Of a DNA stretch of 64,000 bases, positions 41,869-50,961 are shown piece after piece. Positions within the stretch are counted from its first letter, which is position 1, and each line of letters begins with the position of its first letter. The notes beneath the pieces are model-generated. The model was not told where the DNA came from and did not search any database. It saw only the letters and a list, made by a program, of their open reading frames with translations. The stretch covers positions 45,963 through 109,962 of the forward strand of contig JALOSF010000001.1 in NCBI GenBank assembly GCA_025458525.1, written 5' to 3'. The translations under genes were made by a program, and so were the position numbers. This stretch comes from Cypionkella sp. (lineage in GTDB: Bacteria; Pseudomonadota; Alphaproteobacteria; Rhodobacterales; Rhodobacteraceae).

Positions 41869-43335
41869 TTACTGGATCTGCTGGCCGTTCACAAAGATCG
41901 ACCCGCCCTCTTTGGCTTCGATCTTCGAGGTCAGCACATCTTCGCCCTCGGTCTTGCCGAACATCGCCATCATCATCCGGGCCCCCATCGCATCGTCCTC
42001 GGTCAGGACGCCCAGCTTGATCAGCCCGTCGATCACCTTGTTGCCGCCTTCAAGCCGCAGATCGGCGGTGCCGATCGGCATCGGTGGGCCACCGGCCGCG
42101 ACCGCGGAGTTGTCGAAGGTGAAGGCACCCGTCCCGGTCAAGGCCGCGCCGATGGCCTTGACGGTCAGGGTGCGGATATCAAGCGTCTCAGCTTCGGGCA
42201 GCGAGGTGGGCGGGGCGCCGGTTTCACCCGATACCATCAGGTCCAGCACATCGATCTTGGCGGTGCCACCCAGATCCAGGGCCACATCCAGCGGCCCATG
42301 TTCCAGCACATTGCCCGCGTCGATCAAATTCCACGCCGCGTCATCCAGCACAAGGTTGGCAATGTCGAGCGTCAGCCCATAATCGCCCGAGGTTTCCCCT
42401 GTCACCATCGGCATGACAAACCCCATGCCAAAGACATCCGCGCTCATGTTCACGGGCGCGGGCACCATCGGCGGGCGGGCTGTCAGTTGCATGCCCTCGA
42501 CGCTGGTCGAGACATCGAAAGTATCGACATTGGCGGTGACGGCCGTGACCCCAGGCTCTGCCGAATAGGCAAAGCTCATCGGCACAAGCGGGTTGTTGTC
42601 CACCAGATCGCCGACCGATGCGCCTTGCGTGACCTCGAGGCTAAGCCCCAGACCGGCGCGCACGGCATCGGCAAAGGCCTGCGTGCTTTGCAAGCCCGCC
42701 AGATCCACGCCTTCGGGCAGCGTCAATTCGCCCGTCATGACCAGATCGGCCGTATCGCTGCTGGTCACGGTGTCGATCGCGGCGGCGGGGTCTTTTTGCG
42801 TGATCGCATAGACCAGCTTTTCGGCGGACATGTCGATGCCAAGCGCCTCGGCCCCGCGGGTATAGCGCCCGCCAACCGACACCAGATCAAAGACGCCATT
42901 AAAGGCCGTGTCGCCCTCGGCCATGTCAACTTGCAGCTTGAGGCTGTCGGCATCGATGCCATAGCCAAGCCCGCCCTCATCCTCGAACACGCTGACCGAC
43001 AGTTCCTGATGCGTCAGGACGACCGTGGCGGGGGCCGTGTTTTCAAGTTTGATCTCACCGGGAAAGAAGGCAACGCTGCCGTCTTCCTGCTCGACCAGCG
43101 ACAGTTCCGAAATCGTCGCAATCGGGGCTTCGCCGGTCGGCGCGACGGTGACACCGTTCAGCGTCAACTCGCCATCGCCGGCGACTTCGGTTGCCACGGT
43201 GATCGTCATGCCACCTTCGGTCGCTGCCGCCTGAAGGTCAGCCCAGACCTGATCCGCCGTCAGGGCCGCTTGCGCCGTGCCGCACAGCAAAAGCGCCATT
43301 ACCGGCGCGGTCATCAATACCTTTGTTCCGAACAT
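41869..43335 (-). CDS. DUF2125-like periplasmic protein
   Basis: Signal peptide MFGTKVLMTAPVMALLLCGTAQA; long beta-rich protein typical of DUF2125 (by memory). Confidence 0.6.
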   Translation of the reverse strand: MFGTKVLMTAPVMALLLCGTAQAALTADQVWADLQAAATEGGMTITVATEVAGDGELTLNGVTVAPTGEAPIATISELSLVEQEDGSVAFFPGEIKLENTAPATVVLTHQELSVSVFEDEGGLGYGIDADSLKLQVDMAEGDTAFNGVFDLVSVGGRYTRGAEALGIDMSAEKLVYAITQKDPAAAIDTVTSSDTADLVMTGELTLPEGVDLAGLQSTQAFADAVRAGLGLSLEVTQGASVGDLVDNNPLVPMSFAYSAEPGVTAVTANVDTFDVSTSVEGMQLTARPPMVPAPVNMSADVFGMGFVMPMVTGETSGDYGLTLDIANLVLDDAAWNLIDAGNVLEHGPLDVALDLGGTAKIDVLDLMVSGETGAPPTSLPEAETLDIRTLTVKAIGAALTGTGAFTFDNSAVAAGGPPMPIGTADLRLEGGNKVIDGLIKLGVLTEDDAMGARMMMAMFGKTEGEDVLTSKIEAKEGGSIFVNGQQIQ

Positions 43336-43434
43336 GCCGCTCTCCCAGCCAAGCAGTTTTATGCGCCGACACAAAACCGCTTTCCGGGCGCGGACGCAAG
43401 GTCAGGTTTCAGATACCCCGCCTCAACGGCTGCC

Positions 43435-43788
43435 TCAACTGCCGCGATAGGTCGAATAGGCAAAAGGCGAGATAAGCAACGGCACGTGATAATGCTGTGC
43501 GGCATCGGGCACGCCAAAACGAATGGGAATTTCGTTCAGAAACAATACCTCCCCCGAGGCCTGCCCCGTCGCGCGCAGATAGTCGCCCGCGCAGAACACC
43601 AGCTCGTAAGTGCCAGCCTTCAGGGCATCACCACTGAGCAGCGGGGCATCGGTGCGACCATCGCTATTGGTCAAAACTTCGGCAATCTTCGTGTGTGCAT
43701 TGCCGCTGACCCGATACAGCATGATCCGCACCCCTGCGGCAGGCTTGCCCAGCGCGGTATCCAGCACATGCGTTGACAGACGTCCCAT
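43435..43788 (-). CDS. uraH: 5-hydroxyisourate hydrolase
   Basis: LSTHVLDTALGKPAAGVRIMLYRV ... C-terminal HVPLLISPFAYSTYRGS. Confidence 0.95.
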   Translation of the reverse strand: MGRLSTHVLDTALGKPAAGVRIMLYRVSGNAHTKIAEVLTNSDGRTDAPLLSGDALKAGTYELVFCAGDYLRATGQASGEVLFLNEIPIRFGVPDAAQHYHVPLLISPFAYSTYRGS

Positions 43789-43943
43789 TGCCCGGTCCTT
43801 CCCTTGTTGCGCCTGCCATCACAGCACGAAAGCCCGGCCATGGCGACTGCCTGTGCGCGCGATATCTCTTTCTGGAATTTATTGATAAACGCCTCGGGTT
43901 TCTGCGCCTAATATACGGCAACGCTTGAAAGTGAGGAATCGTC

Positions 43944-45359
43944 GTGAACCGTTATCCCCGAGACTTTCGCGGCCACGGGCCAAATGCACCGGATGCCAAA
44001 TGGCCAGGCGGCGCCAAAATCGCGATTTCGCTGGTTCTGAACTACGAAGAAGGCGGCGAAAACAACATTCTGCATGGCGATTCCGGGTCCGAGGCGTTCC
44101 TGTCCGACATCGCGGGGGCAGCACCTTGGCCCGGAATGCGGCACTGGAACATGGAATCGATCTATGAATACGGGGCGCGGGCCGGGTTCTGGCGGTTGCA
44201 CCGCCTGTTCACCGAACGCGGGATCCCGGTCACGATCTACGGCGTGACCTCGGCACTTGCGCGCAACCCCGAACAGGTGGCCGCGATGAAGGACGCGGGC
44301 TGGGAAATCGCCAGCCACGGGCTGAAATGGGTCGATCACCGCGACATGCCCGAAGATGTCGAGCGCGCCCAGATCGCGGAGTCCTTCCGCCTGCACACCG
44401 AAGTGGTCGGCACGCCGCCGCAGGGGTGGTACACCGGGCGGTGCAGCATGAATACCGTGCGGCTGACGGCGCAAACCCATCGGCTTGCCTGGATTTCCGA
44501 TACCTATGACGACGATCTGCCCTATTGGATGGAAGTGGGCGACCATGACCAGCTGGTGATTCCCTACACGCTGGAGGCAAACGACATGCGCTTTGCCACC
44601 GCGCCGGGTTACATCACGGGCGAGCAATTCTATCAGTATCTGAAAGACAGTTTCGACACGCTTTATGCCGAAGGACAGGCAGGCGCGGCCAAGATGTTCT
44701 CGATCGGCCTGCATTGCCGGCTGATCGGGCGTCCGGGCAAGATTGCGGGGCTGAAGCGGTTTCTGGATTACGCGCAAGGCCATGAGGGCGTCTGGTTCCC
44801 GCGCCGCATCGACATCGCCGAGCATTGGGCCAAGGCGCATCCGCATCAGCGGCGCGAACGCCCCAGCCAGATGACGCGCGCCCGTTTCGTGGAACGGTTC
44901 GGCAGCATCTTTGAACATTCGCCCTGGATCGCCGAGCGGGCCTTCGATCTGGAGCTTGGCCCGGCGCATGACAGTGCGGTGGGCCTGCACAATGCGCTGA
45001 CCCGGATGTTCCGCAGCGCCAGCCCCGAGGAGCGGATGGGCGTGCTGACCGCGCACCCTGATCTGGCCGGAAAACTGGCGGCGGCCAAGCGGCTGACCGC
45101 CGAATCGGCGGCCGAACAGGCCAGCGCCGCGCTGGATGCGCTGACCGATGCCGAACGCGCCCGGTTCGAGACGCTGAACGCCGATTATGTGGCCAAGCAC
45201 GGCTTTCCCTTCATCATCGCGGTGCGCGACAACAGCAAGGCCAGCATCCTTGCCGCCTTTGAAACCCGCATCGCCAACGACACCGCCACCGAATTCGCGA
45301 CTGCCTGCGCTCAGGTGGAACGGATCGCAGAATTGCGCCTGAAAGACATCCTGCCATGA
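43944..45359 (+). CDS. puuE: Bifunctional allantoinase (PuuE, polysaccharide-deacetylase fold) / OHCU decarboxylase (UraD)
   Basis: N-terminal YPRDFRGHGPNAPDAKWPGGAKIAISLVLNYEEGGE; C-terminal FGSIFEHSPWIAERAF...LTAHPDLAGKLA...YVAKHGFPFIIAVRDNS. Confidence 0.92.
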   Translation: MNRYPRDFRGHGPNAPDAKWPGGAKIAISLVLNYEEGGENNILHGDSGSEAFLSDIAGAAPWPGMRHWNMESIYEYGARAGFWRLHRLFTERGIPVTIYGVTSALARNPEQVAAMKDAGWEIASHGLKWVDHRDMPEDVERAQIAESFRLHTEVVGTPPQGWYTGRCSMNTVRLTAQTHRLAWISDTYDDDLPYWMEVGDHDQLVIPYTLEANDMRFATAPGYITGEQFYQYLKDSFDTLYAEGQAGAAKMFSIGLHCRLIGRPGKIAGLKRFLDYAQGHEGVWFPRRIDIAEHWAKAHPHQRRERPSQMTRARFVERFGSIFEHSPWIAERAFDLELGPAHDSAVGLHNALTRMFRSASPEERMGVLTAHPDLAGKLAAAKRLTAESAAEQASAALDALTDAERARFETLNADYVAKHGFPFIIAVRDNSKASILAAFETRIANDTATEFATACAQVERIAELRLKDILP

Positions 45360-46198
45360 CCCAGTATTACGCCCCCCAAGGCGGCCTGCCGCCGCAAACC
45401 AGCCTGATGACCCAGCGTGCGGTGTTCACCGACGCCTATGCCTTCATTCCCAAGGGCTGCTTTTCCGACATCGTGACCAGCGCCCTGCCCGGCTGGGACG
45501 GCACAAGGCTGTGGATGATCGCCCGCCCGATGAGCGGCTTTTCCGAAACCTTCAGCCAATATGTGATGGAGGTCGCCCCCGGTGGCGGATCGGACGCGCC
45601 TGATGCCGAAGACGGGGCCGAGCACTGGCTGTTCTTCACCGAAGGACAGGCGACGCTGGTGCTTGGCGGCACGGCCCATGCGATGGTTGCAGGCAGCTAT
45701 GCCTTCATCCCGGCCGGCAGTCATTGGACGCTGCGCGCGACCGGGGCGGCGCCCGCCCGCTTTCACTGGCTGCGCAAACTTTACGAACCAGCACCCGGGG
45801 TCGCTTCGCCCGAACCGATCATCACCCATGACCGGGACGTGCCCCTGTCGCTGATGCCGGACACCAATGGCGTCTGGGGCACCACGCGCTTTGCCGACCC
45901 GAGTGACCTGCGCCATGACGCCCATGTGAACATCGTGACGCTTCAGCCCGGCGGCACCATTCCCTTTGAGGAAACCCATGTGATGGAACACGGGCTGTAC
46001 GTGTTGCAGGGCAAGGCGGTTTACAAGCTCAACCGCGACTGGGTCGAGGTGGAGGCTGGCGATTTCATGTGGCTGCGCGCCTATTGCCCACAGGCCTGCT
46101 ATGCTGCGGGGCCCGGCCCGTTCCGCTATCTGCTCTACAAGGACGTGAACCGCCACGCAAAGCTGCGCGGTCCCGGCGGGTTTGGCGCGCTGCGCTAA
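45356..46198 (+). CDS. (S)-ureidoglycine aminohydrolase-like bicupin protein
   Basis: Bicupin; MTQYYAPQGGLPPQTSLMTQRAVFTDAYAFIPKG; CTLQPGGTIPFEETHVMEHGLYVLQGKA-like region. Confidence 0.88.
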   Translation: MTQYYAPQGGLPPQTSLMTQRAVFTDAYAFIPKGCFSDIVTSALPGWDGTRLWMIARPMSGFSETFSQYVMEVAPGGGSDAPDAEDGAEHWLFFTEGQATLVLGGTAHAMVAGSYAFIPAGSHWTLRATGAAPARFHWLRKLYEPAPGVASPEPIITHDRDVPLSLMPDTNGVWGTTRFADPSDLRHDAHVNIVTLQPGGTIPFEETHVMEHGLYVLQGKAVYKLNRDWVEVEAGDFMWLRAYCPQACYAAGPGPFRYLLYKDVNRHAKLRGPGGFGALR

Positions 46199-46282
46199 CC
46201 GCACCGCCGCACGACCCTAGCATAGAACGCGACGACCGGGGGGCAGTGCGCCGCCCGGCCTTGCCCGGAAAAGGTGCCCTCG

Positions 46283-46759
46283 ATGCCGCAGATCACGCCT
46301 CGCCCCCTGACCGCCGAAGCCTTTGCACCCTTTGGCGACGTGCTGGAGGCGACCGGAGAGTTCCGGCTGATCAATGCCGGGCTGTGTCAGCGGCATCACG
46401 ATCTGGCCCGGCTGGACTTTGGCCCAGAGGGGCGGGCGGGGATTTCGGTGTTCAAGGCGGTGCCGCGCGCCCTGCCCTATGACTTCGATCTGATCGAGCG
46501 CCACCCCGATGGCAGCCAGGCTTTTCTGCCGCTGTCGCCCGACCCGTTTCTGGTGATCGTCTCGCAGGGGCCGGACCATGCGCCGCTGGCGTTCCTGACC
46601 GATGGCACCCAAGGCATCAACCTGCATCGCGGGACCTGGCACGGGGTGCTGACCCCGCTTGCAGCGCCCGGGCTTTTTGCCGTGGTGGACCGGATCGGCC
46701 CCACGCCAAACCTGGAAGAACACCGCTACACCGAGGTGTGGACGGTTCTGGCACCCTGA
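46283..46759 (+). CDS. allA: Ureidoglycolate lyase
   Basis: PRPLTAEAFAPFGDVLEA; QAFLPLSPDPFLVIVS; GINLHRGTWHGVLTPL. Confidence 0.92.
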   Translation: MPQITPRPLTAEAFAPFGDVLEATGEFRLINAGLCQRHHDLARLDFGPEGRAGISVFKAVPRALPYDFDLIERHPDGSQAFLPLSPDPFLVIVSQGPDHAPLAFLTDGTQGINLHRGTWHGVLTPLAAPGLFAVVDRIGPTPNLEEHRYTEVWTVLAP

Positions 46760-46846
46760 GGAGGGGGTGCCTCTAACTGACCTGCACCCAAGGGGCGGTG
46801 CCGGCAGCGCGAACAATCAACGGCCCCGAGGGAAAGGAGGAAACGG

Positions 46847-48325
46847 ATGAACACCCTTGTTCACCCGGTCGATGAGGTGTTGCCGACGCCCAAGCTGTTC
46901 ACGCTTGGCTTGCAGCATGTTCTGGTGATGTATGCAGGCGCGGTGGCTGTGCCGCTGATCGTGGGGCGCGCGCTGAAACTGCCGCCCGAGGATGTGGCTT
47001 TTCTGATTTCGGCCGATCTGTTCGTCTGCGGGATTGTCACACTCATTCAGGCCTTTGGTGCGACCCAGTGGTTCGGCATCAAGCTGCCGGTGATGATGGG
47101 CGTCACCTTTGCGGCCGTTGGCCCGATGGTCGCCATGGCCAATGTGCAAAGCGGGCCAGAAGGCGCGCGCGCGATTTTCGGGGCCATCATGGCCGCCGGG
47201 GTCATCTCGATGCTGATCGCGCCGCTGGTCAGCCGCCTGTTGCGGTTCTTTCCGCCCGTCGTCACCGGCACGATCATTCTGGTGATCGGCGTGTCGCTGA
47301 TGCGCATCGGCATCAACTGGATCTTCGGAAACCCCGTCGGGCCGACCGCGCCGCAGATCGTTGATCCGGCCCATGCAGACTGGCTGAAGGCCGTGACCGA
47401 AGGCGCCGTCGCCGCCGGCCTGCCCGAGGCGCCTGCCGGGCTTGCCCTTGCGCCACGGATGAACAATCCCGCTTATGCGCCGCTGGGCAACATCCTGGTG
47501 TCGGCCATCGTTCTCGGCTCCATCCTGCTGATCGCCAAGTTCGGGCGCGGCTTCATTGCCAATATCTCGGTGCTTTTGGGGATTGTCGTCGGTGTGGTGA
47601 TCGCCATCGCCATGGGCACGATGCATTTCGACAAGGTTGGCGAAGCCGCCTGGTTCGGACTGATCACCCCCTTCCATTTCGGCATGCCAACCTTTGATCC
47701 GATCATGATCGTCACGATGACCCTTGTGATGATTGTCGTGATGATCGAATCGACCGGCATGTTCCTTGCGCTGGGCGATATGACCGGGCGCAAGATCACC
47801 CAGCCGATGCTGTCGGCGGGCTTGCGGACCGACGGGCTTGGCACGCTGATCGGCGGGGTGTTCAACACCTTTCCCTACACCTCGTTTTCGCAAAACGTTG
47901 GCCTGGTCGGGGTGACGGGGATCAAGTCGCGCTTTGTCTGTGTGGCGGGCGGGATCATCATGCTGGCGCTGGGACTGATGCCAAAGATGGGCGCGCTGGT
48001 CGAATCGGTGCCGACCATGGTGCTGGGCGGCGCGGGGCTGGTGATGTTCGGCATGGTTGCAGCCACCGGGATTCGCATCCTGTCGGGCGTCAACTTCGCC
48101 ACCAACCGCAACAACCTGTTCATCGTCGCGGTCTCGCTCGGCTTCGGGATGATCCCGCTGATCGCGCCGAACTTCAAGATGTGGATGTGGCACGACCTTC
48201 ACCCGCTGATCGAGTCCGGCATCTTGCTCGCGTCGATCTCGGCGGTCGTGCTGAACGCCTTCTTCAACGGCGCCTCCGGGTCGGTCGAGGAGGCAAAGGG
48301 CGCGGCACTTGCGGCCGATCACTAA
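46847..48325 (+). CDS. NCS2 family purine (xanthine/urate) permease
   Basis: LGLQHVLVMYAGAVAVPLIVGRAL; VGVTGIKSRFVCVAGG; QNVGLV motif. Confidence 0.93.
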   Translation: MNTLVHPVDEVLPTPKLFTLGLQHVLVMYAGAVAVPLIVGRALKLPPEDVAFLISADLFVCGIVTLIQAFGATQWFGIKLPVMMGVTFAAVGPMVAMANVQSGPEGARAIFGAIMAAGVISMLIAPLVSRLLRFFPPVVTGTIILVIGVSLMRIGINWIFGNPVGPTAPQIVDPAHADWLKAVTEGAVAAGLPEAPAGLALAPRMNNPAYAPLGNILVSAIVLGSILLIAKFGRGFIANISVLLGIVVGVVIAIAMGTMHFDKVGEAAWFGLITPFHFGMPTFDPIMIVTMTLVMIVVMIESTGMFLALGDMTGRKITQPMLSAGLRTDGLGTLIGGVFNTFPYTSFSQNVGLVGVTGIKSRFVCVAGGIIMLALGLMPKMGALVESVPTMVLGGAGLVMFGMVAATGIRILSGVNFATNRNNLFIVAVSLGFGMIPLIAPNFKMWMWHDLHPLIESGILLASISAVVLNAFFNGASGSVEEAKGAALAADH

Positions 48326-48342
48326 GGCCTGGATGGCCGCCC

Positions 48343-49896
48343 CTAGCGGGCGGCCATCTGCGTTTTCAGAACCCGCCGCAAGATCTTGCCGCTGGCCGAT
48401 TTTGGCACCGCCTCGATGAACTCGATCCGCGCGGGCAGCTTGTATGTGGCCAGATGACCGCGCAGATAGGCGCTGATGTCCTCGGCCCTCACCTCGCCCT
48501 TGGGCACGACAAAGGCCACCGGCACCTCGCCCGCCTCATCGTCCGGCACCCCGATGACCGCCGCATCCAGAACGCCGGGGCAGGTCTGCAAGACCGCCTC
48601 GATCTCGGCCGGGGCGACCTGAAATCCCTTCACCTTGATCAGTTCCTTCAGCCGGTCGCGGATGAAAAGCTGGCCTTCTGCGTCAAAGGCCGCCATGTCG
48701 CCGGTGTGCAGCCAGCCTTCGGCATCGATGGTGCGCGACGTGGCCTCGGGATTGTTCAGATAGCCCAGCATCACCTGCGGGCCCTTCACGCACAGCTCCC
48801 CCTCTTGCCCCGGCGGCAGCGACGCGCCGGTTTCGGGATCGATCACCTTGCACAGCGTGTTGGGCACGGTGATCCCGACCGCCCCCGGCTTGGCATGGTC
48901 CTCATTCGAGAAATGCGAGATCGGGCTCATCTCTGTCATGCCATAGCCCTGAATCGTGCGCGCCCCCAGCCGCGCGGCACAGGCATCCGATAGTTCGGCA
49001 CCCAAGGGTGCAGCGGCCGAGACGAGGATTTCAAGGCTGGAGATATCGTATTGATCGACCATGGGGTGCTTGGCCATGGCGACGATCACCGGCGGCACCG
49101 CCATGACCATGCGCACGCGATGCGCCTGCACATGGCCAAGGAAGGCGGCCAGATCAAAGCGCGGCATGGTGACAAGGCAGGCGCCTGCCACCAGATGCGC
49201 GTTCATCAGCACATTCATGCCGTAGATGTGAAAGAACGGCAGAAAGGCCACCATTCTTTCGCCCGCCTCGATGCGGATCACGGCAAGTGCCTGATCGACA
49301 TTCACCACCAGATTGCGGTGGCTCAACATCACACCCTTGGGCAGGCCCGTGGTGCCGCTGGAATAGGGCAAGACGACAACATGGCGTTGCAGATCGATCG
49401 GCACCTGCGCCGCCAGCGGCGCCCCCATCAAATCATCGATCGACAGATGCCCGTCGGCCGCGCCGATCACGGCAATCATCTCCACTCCGGTGCCGGCCGC
49501 CCCCGCAAGGGCCTGCGGCAGGAAGTCGGGGATGGTGATCAAAAGCCGCGCCCCCGCATCCCGCAACTGGTGCGTCACCTCGGGCGCGGTATAGGTGGGA
49601 TTGAGCGTGGTGATCGTGCCGCCTGCATAGGCAACCGCATGAAACACCACCGCATAATCGGGCATGTTGGGCGCCATCAGGGCCACCACCTGCCCCGCAC
49701 CAAAGCCGCGCGCCGTCAATCCTCCGCCAAGTCGGCGAATGCGGTCCATCATCGCGCTGCCGGTCAAGCTGCGCCCCGTGGGGCCATCGAGCAGCACCAC
49801 CCGATCTGGCGCAGCCGAAAGCCCCTCGAACAGACACTCGGTGATGGAAATATCGCGGATGGGCACATCCGGCAGCGGGCTGGTGATCAGGGTCAT
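48343..49896 (-). CDS. Acyl-CoA synthetase / 4-coumarate-CoA ligase-like AMP-binding enzyme
   Basis: VVLPYSSGTTGLPKGVMLSHRN; GYGMTEMSPIS; GWLHTGDMAAFDAEGQLFIRDRLKELIKVKGFQVAPAEIE. Confidence 0.92.
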   Translation of the reverse strand: MTLITSPLPDVPIRDISITECLFEGLSAAPDRVVLLDGPTGRSLTGSAMMDRIRRLGGGLTARGFGAGQVVALMAPNMPDYAVVFHAVAYAGGTITTLNPTYTAPEVTHQLRDAGARLLITIPDFLPQALAGAAGTGVEMIAVIGAADGHLSIDDLMGAPLAAQVPIDLQRHVVVLPYSSGTTGLPKGVMLSHRNLVVNVDQALAVIRIEAGERMVAFLPFFHIYGMNVLMNAHLVAGACLVTMPRFDLAAFLGHVQAHRVRMVMAVPPVIVAMAKHPMVDQYDISSLEILVSAAAPLGAELSDACAARLGARTIQGYGMTEMSPISHFSNEDHAKPGAVGITVPNTLCKVIDPETGASLPPGQEGELCVKGPQVMLGYLNNPEATSRTIDAEGWLHTGDMAAFDAEGQLFIRDRLKELIKVKGFQVAPAEIEAVLQTCPGVLDAAVIGVPDDEAGEVPVAFVVPKGEVRAEDISAYLRGHLATYKLPARIEFIEAVPKSASGKILRRVLKTQMAAR

Positions 49897-50084
49897 GTTG
49901 GCTCCTCCAGCCAGCAGCCTAGCGCAGTCCCGCTGTGCCGCAATACGCCAAAAGTCGCCCGGGCGCACAGAGCAGCGCCCTGTCACCCTCGCGGCTGCGA
50001 CGCACAGAACATGCTGTAATTTTTTTCTGACAGGTTTATGCTGACACTGACGCGCGACAAATTAAATCGGAATGGCGCGGCGCG

Positions 50085-50230
50085 ATTGCGGAACCATTGC
50101 GAAAGCGCCAAGTCTTTTAATATCAATGGGTTAGGGTGGTTTCATTTCGAAATAATTGGTTACACTTTCGCAAAAGCTAACCTATTGATTTCATTGGGAT
50201 GGACCGCGATTGCGAAAGGTATTGCGAAAG
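50085..50230. repeat. Iterated ATTGCGAAAG-type motifs near left element end (candidate transposase-binding or operator sites)
   Basis: ATTGCGGAA 50085-50093; ATTGCGAAAG 50096-50105, 50209-50218 and 50221-50230; reverse-complement copy CTTTCGCAAA 50165-50174. Confidence 0.7.
50153..50165 (+). repeat. Left copy of 13-bp terminal motif TAATTGGTTACAC
   Basis: Exact match to 59077-59089; partial copy TAATTGGTAAC at 59057-59067. Confidence 0.75.
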
Positions 50231-50233
50231 CAA

Positions 50234-50677
50234 CTATTCGCTGTCTGGGGCGAACTCTGCATAGGCCAAGAGGTGAGCGGCTGTTGCTGCCGTCATGGCT
50301 TCATCGTCTGCCATTCGGTCAACTATATCCCGCTTTGCGGTTGCCACTGCCTTAAGCAGTTCACCCATGACCTTTGGCGCGTCCCGAAGGAAGTCACTGT
50401 AAGCCGGGAACAGAGGCCCACGGCCATGTGTCAGACGCAACAAGGCTAACTTGAAGGCTTCTGTTTCTTCCGGTGACCATTGGGCAATCGGGAAGCCTGC
50501 GAAGCTGTTATCGTCCCCCGGCTTCCTGAGAAGATATCGCACTGGAACAGACCCGCGAATCCGCCAAGAAGCGATGGTGCTTCGTCCAATCTGCAAGGCC
50601 TTTGCAAGCTCTGCGTCAGTTTCAGCGCCATGGATGCGCTTTAGGTTTGTGATCCGATCTTCAATGTCATCCGACAT
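50234..50677 (-). CDS. Phage CI-like repressor (HTH N-terminus)
   Basis: MSDDIEDRITNLKRIHGAETDAELAKALQIGRSTIASWRIRGSVPVRYLL; divergent from the transposase operon. Confidence 0.75.
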   Translation of the reverse strand: MSDDIEDRITNLKRIHGAETDAELAKALQIGRSTIASWRIRGSVPVRYLLRKPGDDNSFAGFPIAQWSPEETEAFKLALLRLTHGRGPLFPAYSDFLRDAPKVMGELLKAVATAKRDIVDRMADDEAMTAATAAHLLAYAEFAPDSE

Positions 50678-50695
50678 GTGGACTACCCCACAAAC

Positions 50696-50733
50696 AATGT
50701 TGCATTTGGCTTTGTGTTCGCATAATGTTGCAT
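50696..50733. promoter_or_regulatory. Two direct AATGTTGCAT motifs, candidate operators between repressor and Ner-like gene
   Basis: AATGTTGCAT at 50696-50705 and 50724-50733, 28 bp apart. Confidence 0.6.
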
Positions 50734-50763
50734 AAGGCAACACACGCAAGGGCGCGCTGCATC

Positions 50764-50961
50764 ATGCATACACCTTCACCCGACCTGTTGAAAGAGGTTC
50801 GCGCTAAGCTGGTCTTGCGCGGCACATCCTTTAGCGCCTTTTGCAAGGCCCATGGCTTTGTGCGGCAGGCTGTGACTGTGGCACTTTCGGGTGAAAGAAG
50901 CGGCCTTCGTGCGCGGGCTTTGGCTGAACGCTTTCTTGCAAAGGTCAGAGAAGCAGAATGA
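50764..50961 (+). CDS. Ner-like small HTH DNA-binding protein
   Basis: MHTPSPDLLKEVRAKLVLRGTSFSAFCKAHGFVRQAVTVALSGERSGLRARALAERFLAKV; position directly before transposase. Confidence 0.65.
   Translation: MHTPSPDLLKEVRAKLVLRGTSFSAFCKAHGFVRQAVTVALSGERSGLRARALAERFLAKVREAE

Noticed and set aside
46817-48322. 501-aa minus-strand ORF
   Set aside because: Antisense to the NCS2 permease; His/Asp/Arg-rich composition typical of a mirrored membrane-protein gene.
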